A stretch of DNA of 64,000 nt from NCBI RefSeq assembly GCF_019599405.1, contig NZ_RKLQ01000007.1, forward strand, positions 46,887-110,886, read 5' to 3'. This DNA comes from Haloarcula salinisoli. Lineage in GTDB: Archaea; Halobacteriota; Halobacteria; Halobacteriales; Haloarculaceae. The translations under genes and the position numbers were made by a program. This document shows, piece after piece, positions 8,915 through 17,359 of this stretch; the first letter of the stretch is position 1, and each line of letters starts with the position of its first letter. The notes under the pieces were generated by a model that saw only the letters and a program-made list of their open reading frames with translations, was not told the DNA's origin and made no database searches.

Positions 8915-10126
8915 TCAGGTCGAGAGCCGTTCGAGGAAATAGAAATTACCGTCCTCGTCCTGCTGAATCCGGTCCTCCGTGCGGAGCCAGCCGTCGGTAA
9001 ACAGTTCGCTGGCCGTTATGTGTCGGTTCCAGTAGCCGGGTGTCACGACATCGCCACGGAGCAACAGCTCACCATCGTTTCCAGGGGGTAGCTCACGGCC
9101 AGTGGACGGGTCTACCAGCTTCGTCTCTAGGACATCGGCAGGCTGACCGATGTAGTTCGGTTGAGTGTCCGCCGACAGGGTACCCATGCTCACAGCGAGT
9201 GATTCAGTCTGCCCATAGTAGTTGATGACGTTGTCGACATCGTAGGTCGCTTCGAAGTCGGTAAACGTGGACTTCGACCGAAGCAGGCCGGTTGTGACCA
9301 TGCATATCTCCAGTGACGACGTGTCGGACACTGCCTCGTCGTCAACTTCGATAGTCTCGCGCATCTGCTGGGGTTTTAGCAAGTTGAGGCGAGGTTCGTA
9401 CTCCGCGATAAGTTCGCTCCACCACTGGGGGTCCCACTCTGCCTGCAAGACCACCGAACCACCGACACACAGCGCGGGCAGTGCTGACCCGTATATACCC
9501 GGACTGCGACAGAGGGGGACGGAAGCGAGAAAGATATCGTCGTCTGAGAGGTCAAACACATTGGCCGCCATCTCTACGACAGCCGTAATATTTCTATGTG
9601 TATGGATGACCCCTTTCGGTGTGCCTGTCGTCCCGGAGGTGTAGACGACTTTCGCGATGTCGTCGTCCATCTGTGGTTCCACAGTCATCGACGGCTCCGA
9701 GACCTCGGTGATACCGAGGTCTCCAACGGCTGCCGTGTCGATTTTTGCCACCGGTATCTCGGCGAGTGGGTCCCCTGATATCTGCTCCCGGAGTCTCATA
9801 GCGTACTGGTCGGTTGTCACCACCAGGGACGGTTCGATGTCCGCGAGCACGTGACTCGCGACCTCTCCGCCCCACCTTTCGTCCATCGGCACGCCGACTG
9901 CGCCGACACGCCAGATGCCAAGCAGCACAGAAACGTATGCCGAATCGTTCGGCAGGTGGAGGATAACGCGGTCTGATGGCCCGATGCCGTTCTCCCGGAG
10001 GAGTCCCGCAACGTACCCAGATTCTCTCCGGAGCTGCTGGTAGGATTTGTCATCACGTCCCGGTGTTCGGATAGCGACGTCATCGTTTCCTGTTGCGAAT
10101 CGGTCGAACTTTCGGCAGACGTTCAT
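8915..10126 (-). CDS. AMP-forming acyl ligase lacking the C-terminal lid domain
   Basis: 403 residues against about 500 for the family. The adenylation core is complete: the P-loop-like motif VVYTSGTTGTPKG, INYYGQTES, and the hinge-proximal GWLRTED. The protein then stops at FLERLST, before the lid subdomain with the catalytic A10 lysine. The stop is not followed by an evident continuation in another frame within the 270 bases before the next gene. It could adenylate poorly alone, act with another ligase's lid, or be decaying. A family protein would activate an aryl or alkyl acid. Start MNVCRKFDRF at 10126 has A/T-rich sequence upstream, shared with the divergent VOC gene. Confidence 0.75.
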   Translation of the reverse strand: MNVCRKFDRFATGNDDVAIRTPGRDDKSYQQLRRESGYVAGLLRENGIGPSDRVILHLPNDSAYVSVLLGIWRVGAVGVPMDERWGGEVASHVLADIEPSLVVTTDQYAMRLREQISGDPLAEIPVAKIDTAAVGDLGITEVSEPSMTVEPQMDDDIAKVVYTSGTTGTPKGVIHTHRNITAVVEMAANVFDLSDDDIFLASVPLCRSPGIYGSALPALCVGGSVVLQAEWDPQWWSELIAEYEPRLNLLKPQQMRETIEVDDEAVSDTSSLEICMVTTGLLRSKSTFTDFEATYDVDNVINYYGQTESLAVSMGTLSADTQPNYIGQPADVLETKLVDPSTGRELPPGNDGELLLRGDVVTPGYWNRHITASELFTDGWLRTEDRIQQDEDGNFYFLERLST

Positions 10127-10242
10127 ATACTAATATCTCCCCCCAAGAGAGAATAATAAAAATGTCGGTCGATAGCCACTTGAGCTGTGGTCGGGTACCC
10201 ATCGGTGGCCCCGGTGGCGTATCCAACACCCGAACAACAAAA

Positions 10243-10248
10243 TTTAAC
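10243..10248 (+). promoter_or_regulatory. TATA box for the VOC protein
   Basis: TTTAAC lies 25-30 bases before ATG 10273 and supports a leaderless start there. Confidence 0.4.
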
Positions 10249-10272
10249 TTCAGCTGTCGGTCAAAATTTACT

Positions 10273-10710
10273 ATGGTCGTTGGACCAGCTCACCACTACG
10301 GAGTCAACGTATCGGATATCGATCGGTCGATAGAGTTCTACCGTGACGTTCTCGGGCTTGAGGTCCTCCGTGAGGAGCAGGAATTGAGCGACCACCACGA
10401 GGACCTCCTCGGCGTCGACGGCACGGAGGGAACGTTCGCTGTTCTTGGGGGCAACGGGTTCAAATTCGAACTGAAGAGCATCTCGGAACCCTCTACGAAG
10501 AATATCAACGCCATGCGAAGGCCTGTCGATATTGGTGACGACCACTTCTGTTGGGAAGTCGAAGATATCGATGCAACCTACGAGGAGCTGACCGAACGGG
10601 GCGTGGAGTTCCTCGGTCCGCCCAAGTCGGTCGGTACAGTCGATTCCAGAGTCGCTTACTTCTACGATCCCGACGGGAACGTTCTCGAACTCGTCGAGCC
10701 GGGTTCGTAA
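10273..10710 (+). CDS. VOC (glyoxalase/dioxygenase superfamily) protein
   Basis: 145 residues comprising two beta-alpha-beta-beta-beta modules. The first begins HHYGVNVSDIDRSIEFYRDVLGLE and the second contains DDHFCWEVEDIDATYEELTERG, ending YFYDPDGNVLELVEPG, a classical VOC ending with the metal-ligand Glu. His8 or His9, the central DDHF histidine and the terminal Glu are the likely metal site. The superfamily includes glyoxalases, epimerases, ring-cleaving dioxygenases and resistance proteins, so the reaction cannot be assigned. I chose 10273 because an earlier in-frame ATG would add a non-homologous 60-residue tail and a TATA box sits at the right spacing. Divergent from the lid-less ligase; followed by the LuxE-like gene. 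Confidence 0.8.
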   Translation: MVVGPAHHYGVNVSDIDRSIEFYRDVLGLEVLREEQELSDHHEDLLGVDGTEGTFAVLGGNGFKFELKSISEPSTKNINAMRRPVDIGDDHFCWEVEDIDATYEELTERGVEFLGPPKSVGTVDSRVAYFYDPDGNVLELVEPGS

Positions 10711-10894
10711 CTGGACCCCAGCGTTTTTCAGGGGCTAGTGGAGTTCGGTTCCACGGCAGTATTCAACGCCACCCACAGTCGTACCACTCCCTCTGGCACA
10801 TTGGGCACGGGCGCGTAGCGGGTACCAACACGTCACTGACCCTATCTGTGAATAAACCACAACTAATTTGCATGATTCCCTGATGTGATTTCGT

Positions 10895-11968
10895 ATGTTC
10901 GATGTTGAGCAGCACCTCCAAGAGATGGTGCAGCTGCACTTCGAAGACGGTCGCGGCGCACCGTACTGGATTGAAAAGAAGTCGGAACTCTCCTTCGACC
11001 CCGTTGCCGAAATTGAGGGCCCGTCAGACCTGCACCTGTTTGCCGACGACGACGCGTACGGTTCCTTTCCCACCGAACTTCTGCAGACAGCGCCGAGGCA
11101 ACTCATCCCACAGCAGTACGATGCGAGCGATTACGGGCTGTTCAGCTCCGGTGGGCGAACAGGCACGCCAAAGTGGACGGCCTGGGTGGCCGACGGAATG
11201 CAAGCTCGTGTCGACGAGACCTGGCGTGATATGCTGCGTGCAAACGGCGTGCCAGAGGGCCGAGACCTGTTCTATATCGGTCCCACTGGCCCCCACGTGT
11301 TTGGGAACGGCATGCGAAACCTCGCAAACAACCGTGGTGGGTCACTGGTTACTATCGACCTAGACCCCCGCTGGATTCGGACCGCCAAGACGGACCGCGA
11401 ACTGCAGATGACAGACACCGCGGACCGCTACCTTCAGCATCTCCGCAGCCAGGTACAGGATGTCATAGCCCAGCACGGAGATCACATCGGGATGGTCGTG
11501 TCCACTCCCACAATAATCGGTGACCTGTACCGGGACGGACTGCTCGACGAACTCGATCTTGATGCGGTCGTCTTCTCCGGGCAGGCGATTGCCCCTGAGA
11601 ACTACCGGCTGCTCTCCCGGGAACTGGACGCGTTCTTTTCGGGCGTATACGGAAACACCCTCACGGGCGTCCAGCCACAGGTAGATTACAACGAGGACCA
11701 CGACGCCGTCGTGTATCAGCCACAGGATAAGTACGTCATCGTCGAGGTAGTGGAGCCGGGTGGCGACGGGGAGTACGAAACGGTCTCCTACGGGGAAACT
11801 GGGCGGACTCTTACGCACGTTATCCGGGAGGGGCTGTTCGCACCGTACCTGCTTGAAGATGATGCGGCGATTCGGCTCCCGTCCCAGTCCGGCAACGTTT
11901 CGGCATGTCTCGGAAACCCCGACGTTCCCGAGAGCGAGCAGGACGATATCGAATCCGGGGTGTACTGA
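10895..11968 (+). CDS. LuxE/PaaK-like acyl-adenylate-forming protein
   Basis: 357 residues. The adenylate-forming motif reads SSGGRTGTPK near residue 85, followed by a reduced acceptor region (VVFSGQAIAPENYRLL, then FFSGVYGNTL) as in phenylacetate-CoA ligase and LuxE acyl-protein synthetase homologues. It lacks a typical CoA-ligase lid. LuxE proteins activate a carboxylate and pass the acyl group to the reductase LuxC. Here the next gene, seven bases downstream, encodes a LuxC/aldehyde-dehydrogenase-like protein, so the two probably reduce a carboxylic acid to an aldehyde together. A TATA-like box lies about 29 bases upstream. The acid substrate is unknown. Confidence 0.65.
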   Translation: MFDVEQHLQEMVQLHFEDGRGAPYWIEKKSELSFDPVAEIEGPSDLHLFADDDAYGSFPTELLQTAPRQLIPQQYDASDYGLFSSGGRTGTPKWTAWVADGMQARVDETWRDMLRANGVPEGRDLFYIGPTGPHVFGNGMRNLANNRGGSLVTIDLDPRWIRTAKTDRELQMTDTADRYLQHLRSQVQDVIAQHGDHIGMVVSTPTIIGDLYRDGLLDELDLDAVVFSGQAIAPENYRLLSRELDAFFSGVYGNTLTGVQPQVDYNEDHDAVVYQPQDKYVIVEVVEPGGDGEYETVSYGETGRTLTHVIREGLFAPYLLEDDAAIRLPSQSGNVSACLGNPDVPESEQDDIESGVY

Positions 11969-11974
11969 TAGTCG

Positions 11975-13402
11975 ATGAGACAGATTGTCGCTGCCACGGG
12001 AACCGACCGTCAGGAACCGGTTGTCACGGCGGACGTTACGGGGTTTGAGGGGGACCCGATTGGGGCCGTCGAGCGGTTCCCCTCGATGGAGGTGCCGTCG
12101 GTCATCGAACGCAATCAACACCAGGGAAAAGCGGCCCTCAACGCGCTCGACAGTGGGGAGCTGGTATCGATGCTGGCTGAGGCTGGCAGTCATTTCGCGA
12201 AGGGGACACTCGGTCCGGAAAACACTACTGTCGACGAGTACGTAACCAACGTCGTTCGCGCCACTGGGCTCCCAGTTCGTGCTGTCAGGGAGGCCGTCAC
12301 CGCGATACGGTCGGCTCTCGAGTCCGTCGATACCACGCTGCGCTCCCAGTTACCAGGTGACGACGTCACAGTCATCGACACCCTCCAGTACGACACCGGC
12401 ACGGAGCGAACGGTCGGGTATGTCCCACGCGGTCGGAATCTGGCGCTCTTGACCCCGAGCAATCACCCGGCTGTAGTGGCACTATCAGTGGTCGCGCTCG
12501 GGGCGAAATACCCGATGGCGATTCGCCCCTCGAACCAGGAGCCGTTCACTGCAGCCAGGCTCGTACACGCACTCCACGAGGCGGGGCTTCCGAAGGAGTC
12601 AGTCGTCTTGCTCCCGGGTGAGCGGGAGGTCGGCCAGACTGCAGTCGAACAGTCGGACCTTGCGCTCGGTTTTGGGGGGCCTGACCTGCAGAACCGGTAC
12701 GCTGACGTGAGTAACGTCAAGATTCATGGCCCTGGAAACAGCAAGATATTCGTCGATTCCGACTATCTCCAGCGTGACGAGGTACTCGATATGTGTAGGA
12801 CAGCAGTGATGACGGGCGGTGGTCGTGCCTGCACCAATGCAACCCAGATTGTCACCACCGGCGATGGCTCGCTCCTCGCGAAGAAACTTGCACAGCGAGT
12901 CGCGGGCGCCACCGTAACGGCTCCACTCTCGGAACGTGCTGAGGTCCCAGCAGTGGTTGCTCCGGCGGAGGCCGACCGAATCGACCGACTCATCGACACC
13001 AATCTCACGACCGGCGCCGGTGAGGACCTGACTGCGCGATACGACGACCGAGACCGTGTGATTGAGCAGAACGGTATCACGTATCTCCGTCCGACGGTCC
13101 TTCATCTGGACTGGAACGACTTCGATGACGGCCGACACGTTCTCGCCTCCGAACTCCCCTTCCAGTACACGGTGGTCGTCCAGGTCCCGAAGACGGATAT
13201 CGGGACTGCGCTGTCGGATTCGCTCGCCGTCACAACCTTTACCCACGACGACGGACTCGAGGAGACGTTGCTTCGGGACTCGTCGATAGAGAAGCTGTTC
13301 GCAAACGGCGAAATGGTGTCAGATATCGACCTCCGAGAACCACATCAGGGCTTCCTTACCGATTTCCTGTTCAGGAAACAGGCTTACCGACCATCGAAGT
13401 GA
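11975..13402 (+). CDS. LuxC-like acyl reductase (aldehyde dehydrogenase superfamily)
   Basis: 475 residues. A Rossmann-type nucleotide-binding region (YVPRGRNLALLTPSNHPAV, then MAIRPSNQEPFTA) precedes the catalytic segment TGGGRACTNATQ, whose Cys286 is the likely acyl-thioester nucleophile. LuxC-type reductases take an activated acyl group onto this Cys and reduce it with NADPH to the aldehyde. It starts seven bases after the LuxE-like gene, so the pair is translationally linked. An aldehyde made here could be transaminated, condensed with an amine or hydroxylamine, or glycosylated. That step is inference. Confidence 0.7.
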   Translation: MRQIVAATGTDRQEPVVTADVTGFEGDPIGAVERFPSMEVPSVIERNQHQGKAALNALDSGELVSMLAEAGSHFAKGTLGPENTTVDEYVTNVVRATGLPVRAVREAVTAIRSALESVDTTLRSQLPGDDVTVIDTLQYDTGTERTVGYVPRGRNLALLTPSNHPAVVALSVVALGAKYPMAIRPSNQEPFTAARLVHALHEAGLPKESVVLLPGEREVGQTAVEQSDLALGFGGPDLQNRYADVSNVKIHGPGNSKIFVDSDYLQRDEVLDMCRTAVMTGGGRACTNATQIVTTGDGSLLAKKLAQRVAGATVTAPLSERAEVPAVVAPAEADRIDRLIDTNLTTGAGEDLTARYDDRDRVIEQNGITYLRPTVLHLDWNDFDDGRHVLASELPFQYTVVVQVPKTDIGTALSDSLAVTTFTHDDGLEETLLRDSSIEKLFANGEMVSDIDLREPHQGFLTDFLFRKQAYRPSK

Positions 13403-13536
13403 CAGCTCCTGGTAGCCTCTCCACCGCCAGAACCTGGGAGCGGTGACTGACACACCATCTCGCACTATCGGTGATAAAAAGGGCCGAATAACTTGAGGAA
13501 AGAACTACAGGATGGCGCTCGGAAGAATCCGCTGTC

Positions 13537-14586
13537 ATGTCTCTAGAGAAATCAAAGAATACGGGCACAGGCCCGTCAGACGATACGACGTACGCAATCT
13601 CGGCGCAGGATGTCCATATCACCTACGAGGACGGGACCGAAGCCGTGCAGGGTCTCTCTCTCGAGGTTGAGCGAGGCGAGTTTTTCGGGTTTCTCGGACC
13701 GAACGGGGCTGGGAAGACGACGACTATCAAATCGCTGGTGACACTCCTGCACCCGACTCAGGGGGCGATTCAGGTCGAGGGGTTCGATACCGTCGAAGAC
13801 CCACTGGCAGTCCGTGAATCAGTCGGCTACATGGCACAGGAAACCAGCATCGACAGAGAACTCACTCCCCGAGAGAACCTCCGTCTTGCCTGTGAGCTGT
13901 ATGGCGTGTCCAAGAGCGAGCGTGCGGACCGGATAGAGAAACTGCTTGACCTTGTCGACTTGCAGGACGTCGCGGACGAACGCTCGGAGAAGTTCTCAGG
14001 CGGCATGAAAAAGCGGCTGGACGCCGCCACTGTCCTGGTACATCGCCCACCGGTGGTGTTCCTCGATGAGCCGACGACCGGTCTCGACCCGGAGGCACGG
14101 CGGCGGCTATGGGACTACTTCAAGCGAATCAACGAGGAAGGAACGACTGTGTTTCTCACAACACAGTATCTGGAAGAGGCAGATCACCTCTGTGACCGGC
14201 TCTCGCTGATACAGGACGGCCAGGTCGTCGCGACGGGGGCCCCGGAAACGTTGAAATCATCGGTTGGCGGTGATCTCTTCGAAGTGACCCTTGCCGACCC
14301 GTCCAAATCACGGACTGAGCGTGCAATCAGGGCGGTGCGAAAGCTCGACCAGTTCGCGGAGGCCAGCTTCGAGACGACAGAGAACGGATTCACAGTCAGA
14401 ACGGAGCGGGACAGCGAGACGACGAGCGAGTTCTTCGCGGCACTCAATGGTGCTAACATCACCGTCACTGATTTCAACATCCAGTCTCCGACACTCGATG
14501 ATGTCTTCCTCGCGTTGACTGCCGACGAATCTGCCGACGTGGCCAGCGGAACGGTGACTGAGTCGGCCCCGGAGGTGTCTCTATGA
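13537..14586 (+). CDS. ABC transporter ATP-binding protein (DrrA-type exporter)
   Basis: 349 residues. Walker A is GPNGAGKTT, the signature is FSGGMKKRLDAA and Walker B is VVFLDEPTTGLDPEARR. A C-terminal extension of about 90 residues resembles the regulatory tail of DrrA/NodI-type daunorubicin-resistance ATPases. It energises the permease in the next gene, which overlaps it by an ATGA junction at 14583-14586. Together they likely export the cluster product or the repeat peptide encoded just downstream, and may give self-resistance. The partner and direction are inferred from family. Confidence 0.9.
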   Translation: MSLEKSKNTGTGPSDDTTYAISAQDVHITYEDGTEAVQGLSLEVERGEFFGFLGPNGAGKTTTIKSLVTLLHPTQGAIQVEGFDTVEDPLAVRESVGYMAQETSIDRELTPRENLRLACELYGVSKSERADRIEKLLDLVDLQDVADERSEKFSGGMKKRLDAATVLVHRPPVVFLDEPTTGLDPEARRRLWDYFKRINEEGTTVFLTTQYLEEADHLCDRLSLIQDGQVVATGAPETLKSSVGGDLFEVTLADPSKSRTERAIRAVRKLDQFAEASFETTENGFTVRTERDSETTSEFFAALNGANITVTDFNIQSPTLDDVFLALTADESADVASGTVTESAPEVSL

Positions 14587-15491
14587 GCAACCGGACTGAG
14601 GATACCGTGAACGGGCGCGTAGACAGGTCCCCCGGGAACGATATGAAAGGGGATGTATGGATCAGCTTCAAACGATGGCTGGTCAAGAACCTCAGGAATC
14701 CGTACGTGGTGTTCACTTCCCTCGTCCAACCCGTGATATTCCTCGTCCTGTTCGCGGAGGTGTTCGGAGTCGTTGCCGGGGATACACTCACACAGTCGTT
14801 CCAGGGGGAGGTCAACTACATCACGTTTCTGACGCCAGCGATACTGATCATGTCGGCTCTGGCCTCAGCCGCGACCTCCGGTATCGGTCTCGTAACCGAC
14901 ATGGAGGAGGGGATGTTCGAGAAAATTCTCGTCTCCCCGATGAATCGGACGGCTATGTTCCTTGGCAAGATGCTCTCAGAAGTCGTACGTATCGTTATCC
15001 AGACGCTCATCATCCTCTTGCTTGGATATATGCTGTTAACCGTACGAACCAGTGGGTCGGTTGACCAGTATATGCAAACCGGTCTGGTTGGTGTCATCGG
15101 TGTCGTTCTAGTCACTGTCATCTTCGGAGGTGTGTTCATGGCGTACTCCAATATCGTTGCGCTCGTGTCTCGCGACGAAGAAGCGACCATCATGTTTGCG
15201 AATCTTCTTACTTTCCCCCTGCTGTTTGTTTCGAGCGCATTCCTGCCACTTGATGTGCTTCCGGGCTGGATCCGGGCTGTTGCGGTACTCAACCCGATCA
15301 CTTACGGCATAGACGGTGTTCGGGCTCTCATGCTTGGCCGTGATGTGATGACTGTACTTACTGTGACGGGGTATGGCGGTCTCTGGAATACACTCGTTCC
15401 AGCAGTCGGTATCCTGGTCGGGTTCAACATCGTACTGGGTACCATCGCGAGACGACTGTTGCGACGAGCTGCCCGCGCTGAAGTGCAGTGA
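14583..15491 (+). CDS. ABC-2 type permease (DrrB/NodJ-type)
   Basis: 302 residues with a soluble N terminus of about 35 residues, then roughly six membrane helices (for example PVIFLVLFAEVFG, an alanine-rich helix after FLTPAILIM, and GWIRAVAVLNPITYGIDGVRAL, the conserved ABC-2 motif). It overlaps the ATPase gene by four bases, so it is translationally coupled. The family exports drugs, polysaccharides or glycolipids as a dimer with its ATPase. Confidence 0.9.
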   Translation: MSNRTEDTVNGRVDRSPGNDMKGDVWISFKRWLVKNLRNPYVVFTSLVQPVIFLVLFAEVFGVVAGDTLTQSFQGEVNYITFLTPAILIMSALASAATSGIGLVTDMEEGMFEKILVSPMNRTAMFLGKMLSEVVRIVIQTLIILLLGYMLLTVRTSGSVDQYMQTGLVGVIGVVLVTVIFGGVFMAYSNIVALVSRDEEATIMFANLLTFPLLFVSSAFLPLDVLPGWIRAVAVLNPITYGIDGVRALMLGRDVMTVLTVTGYGGLWNTLVPAVGILVGFNIVLGTIARRLLRRAARAEVQ

Positions 15492-15736
15492 GAGTTCGAT
15501 CCATCTGCCCTCTACGACGGTTCCCAAAACCCAATCACTCTCTCCACGCTGACTGGTAGTGAGATACTGGCTAGTAACGTACTACTGGACAGCGACGTAT
15601 CTGGGACGCCCTAAGCCCGTATCAAATTGACCCGTGACCCCTGACTGGACGCTTTGCTCCGGTCGAGTTCAAACTACTGACTCCCATTGTGAATGAAATA
15701 AATACGCTATTGACAACTCCAAAAGATTAATTTGAT

Positions 15737-16093
15737 ATGAATAATAAAGAACACGTGCCGATGCTTGGGTCAGAACCAGCTACGGCCAACAGTAGCATCG
15801 ATACCGAACAGGGCTTCGACAGTTCGTACGACTTCGACAGTTCGTACGACTTCGATAGCTCGTACGACTTCGACAGTTCGTACGACTTCGATAGCTCGTA
15901 CGACTTCGACAGTTCGTACGACTTCGATAGCTCGTACGACTTCGACAGTTCGTACGACTTCGATAGCTCGTACGACTTCGACAGTTCGTACGACTTCGAT
16001 AGCTCGTACGACTTCGATAGCTCGTACGATATCACAGCGACAGCTGACGCCGCCTTTAGTACGGCCAAGAAGGTCCTGAAGCAGGCCTGCTGA
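15737..16093 (+). CDS. Repeat peptide with twelve FDSSYD units (possible multi-core precursor)
   Basis: 118 residues in three parts: a 26-residue N-terminal segment (MNNKEHVPML... ending DTEQG), twelve perfect FDSSYD repeats, and a 20-residue tail ITATADAAF...KQAC ending in Cys. There is no signal peptide. The gene lies 245 bases after the ABC exporter and 23 bases before the GT4 gene, all on the same strand, with an A/T-rich box at 15697-15704. Leader, identical cores and an adjacent exporter resemble multi-core RiPP precursors. Alternatives are a glycosylated Ser-rich scaffold or a metal-binding peptide. The minus strand is also open here (repeating SYELSK), and the codon variants are silent in both frames. 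I prefer the plus frame for its acidic composition and shared direction. Confidence 0.6.
   Translation: MNNKEHVPMLGSEPATANSSIDTEQGFDSSYDFDSSYDFDSSYDFDSSYDFDSSYDFDSSYDFDSSYDFDSSYDFDSSYDFDSSYDFDSSYDFDSSYDITATADAAFSTAKKVLKQAC
15815..16030 (+). repeat. Twelve tandem 18-bp repeats inside the peptide gene
   Basis: Two versions of the 18-bp unit, TTCGACAGTTCGTACGAC (A) and TTCGATAGCTCGTACGAC (B), run in the order A A B A B A B A B A B B. The last unit ends in GAT. Both encode FDSSYD. The alternation gives a 36-bp higher-order period, pointing to expansion by duplication of an A-B dimer. There are no spacers, so it is not a CRISPR array. Confidence 0.95.
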
Positions 16094-16116
16094 ACCCGTC
16101 CGCATTCTCATTTTTT

Positions 16117-17238
16117 ATGCCTCAAATCGGCATCTATCACCCTACCTTTAGCAACAAGGGTGGGACTGTGACCGTCTGTCTCTCTGTGATGGAGGCGCTC
16201 CAGGGAGAGTACGACCTTACGCTGTACAGTACTGACCGTCCGGATATCGATTCACTGAACGAGCACTACGGGACTGACGTGACGGATGTCGCGGTCGAGA
16301 GAGTCACTCTCCCGACGGCAATCCCATCTTTCGTCGACGGCAAACATGAGCGCGCAATGGTAAACCGCGTCGCCAAACGACAGCTCTCCGGCGAGGATGT
16401 CGTCGTTTCGACCCAGTGGGAACTGAACGCGCCCATACCGTCGCTGCAGTACATCGACCTGCCCTCGCTCGTTTCACCGGTCCCCTCGGACCTCGGAGGC
16501 CTGGACCGTATCCGCAAGCGCTCCGGGAACGCCATCTCGAAGCGACTCGCGGGGTTCGATGCCGCGTCTTTTGGCGACGCCCGGGTTTTGACGAACTCGA
16601 ACTGGACGGCGAACCTACTGAGAACTGTTCACGGGGTCGAGGCCGAGGTTGTCTACCCGCCCTCGGTAAAGCGGGACGACTTCCAGGAGACGAGAGAGTG
16701 GGATGAGCGGGAGTCCGGCTTCGTCACTGTCGGCCGTATCCGGCCCTCGAAAAGGACCTTGCGAGCGATGAAAATAGTCGAGGCCCTCAGGGAGCGAGGT
16801 CTCGACGTTCATCTTCACGTTCTCGGCCCGACAAACGCTCCCGAATACGAGCGTCGGGCCCGCGCGATCGCTGCAGACCGGCCCTTCATCAAGTACGAGG
16901 GCGAGGTCAGCAGGGAGCGATTACTCCATCTGCTCTCGACCCACCGCTACGGGCTCCACGCGAAGGACGCAGAACCGTTCGGTATCGCGGTTGCTGAGAT
17001 GGTGGCTGCCGGGATGGTGCCATTCGTACCGGATGGTGGTGGGCAGCGAGAGATTGTCGACAACAATGCTGCCCTCGTCTACAGTGATATTTCAGACGCT
17101 GTCAGCTCTATCGAGAGGGTCCTCGCGGACAGAGAGAAACAGCTCTCTCTCAGAGAGACGCTTGCACGAAAGGTCTCCGATTTCACGCGCCAGAATTACA
17201 AGACCGCAATCAAACAGCATACCGCTGAACTGCTGTGA
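16117..17238 (+). CDS. Family 4 glycosyltransferase
   Basis: 373 residues, GT-B fold. The C-terminal half shows VGRIRPSKRTLRAMKIVEAL and the nucleotide-sugar signature EPFGIAVAEMVAAGMVPFVPDGGGQREIV, a typical GT4 E-x7-E motif. The N terminus IGIYHPTFSNKGGTVTVCLSVMEAL is the acceptor domain. Starting 23 bases after the repeat-peptide gene, it is probably co-transcribed with it. The Ser/Tyr residues of the repeats are therefore candidate acceptors, although a small-molecule acceptor or dolichol-linked glycan is equally possible. Confidence 0.85.
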   Translation: MPQIGIYHPTFSNKGGTVTVCLSVMEALQGEYDLTLYSTDRPDIDSLNEHYGTDVTDVAVERVTLPTAIPSFVDGKHERAMVNRVAKRQLSGEDVVVSTQWELNAPIPSLQYIDLPSLVSPVPSDLGGLDRIRKRSGNAISKRLAGFDAASFGDARVLTNSNWTANLLRTVHGVEAEVVYPPSVKRDDFQETREWDERESGFVTVGRIRPSKRTLRAMKIVEALRERGLDVHLHVLGPTNAPEYERRARAIAADRPFIKYEGEVSRERLLHLLSTHRYGLHAKDAEPFGIAVAEMVAAGMVPFVPDGGGQREIVDNNAALVYSDISDAVSSIERVLADREKQLSLRETLARKVSDFTRQNYKTAIKQHTAELL

Positions 17239-17359
17239 TGGCGTTCACGTCTCTCCCCGCTGTCTCAGGCCACTCACCGCTTGCTTGACTGTCCTCGGCC
17301 ATGTCCAGCGGTTCGTTCCCACCGGACACCTTGGGTATACTTGTGTTTCGGTTCGTCCG

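Noticed and set aside
15815..16030. Possible CRISPR array
   Set aside because: The 18-bp repeats are directly adjoining, with no spacers, and encode a protein repeat in an open frame.
6837..16093. A lasso-peptide cluster (Cys-less AsnB plus repeat peptide plus ABC transporter)
   Set aside because: There is no B-type leader protease or RRE domain, the precursor does not have a single lasso-like core, and the transporter is DrrAB-type.
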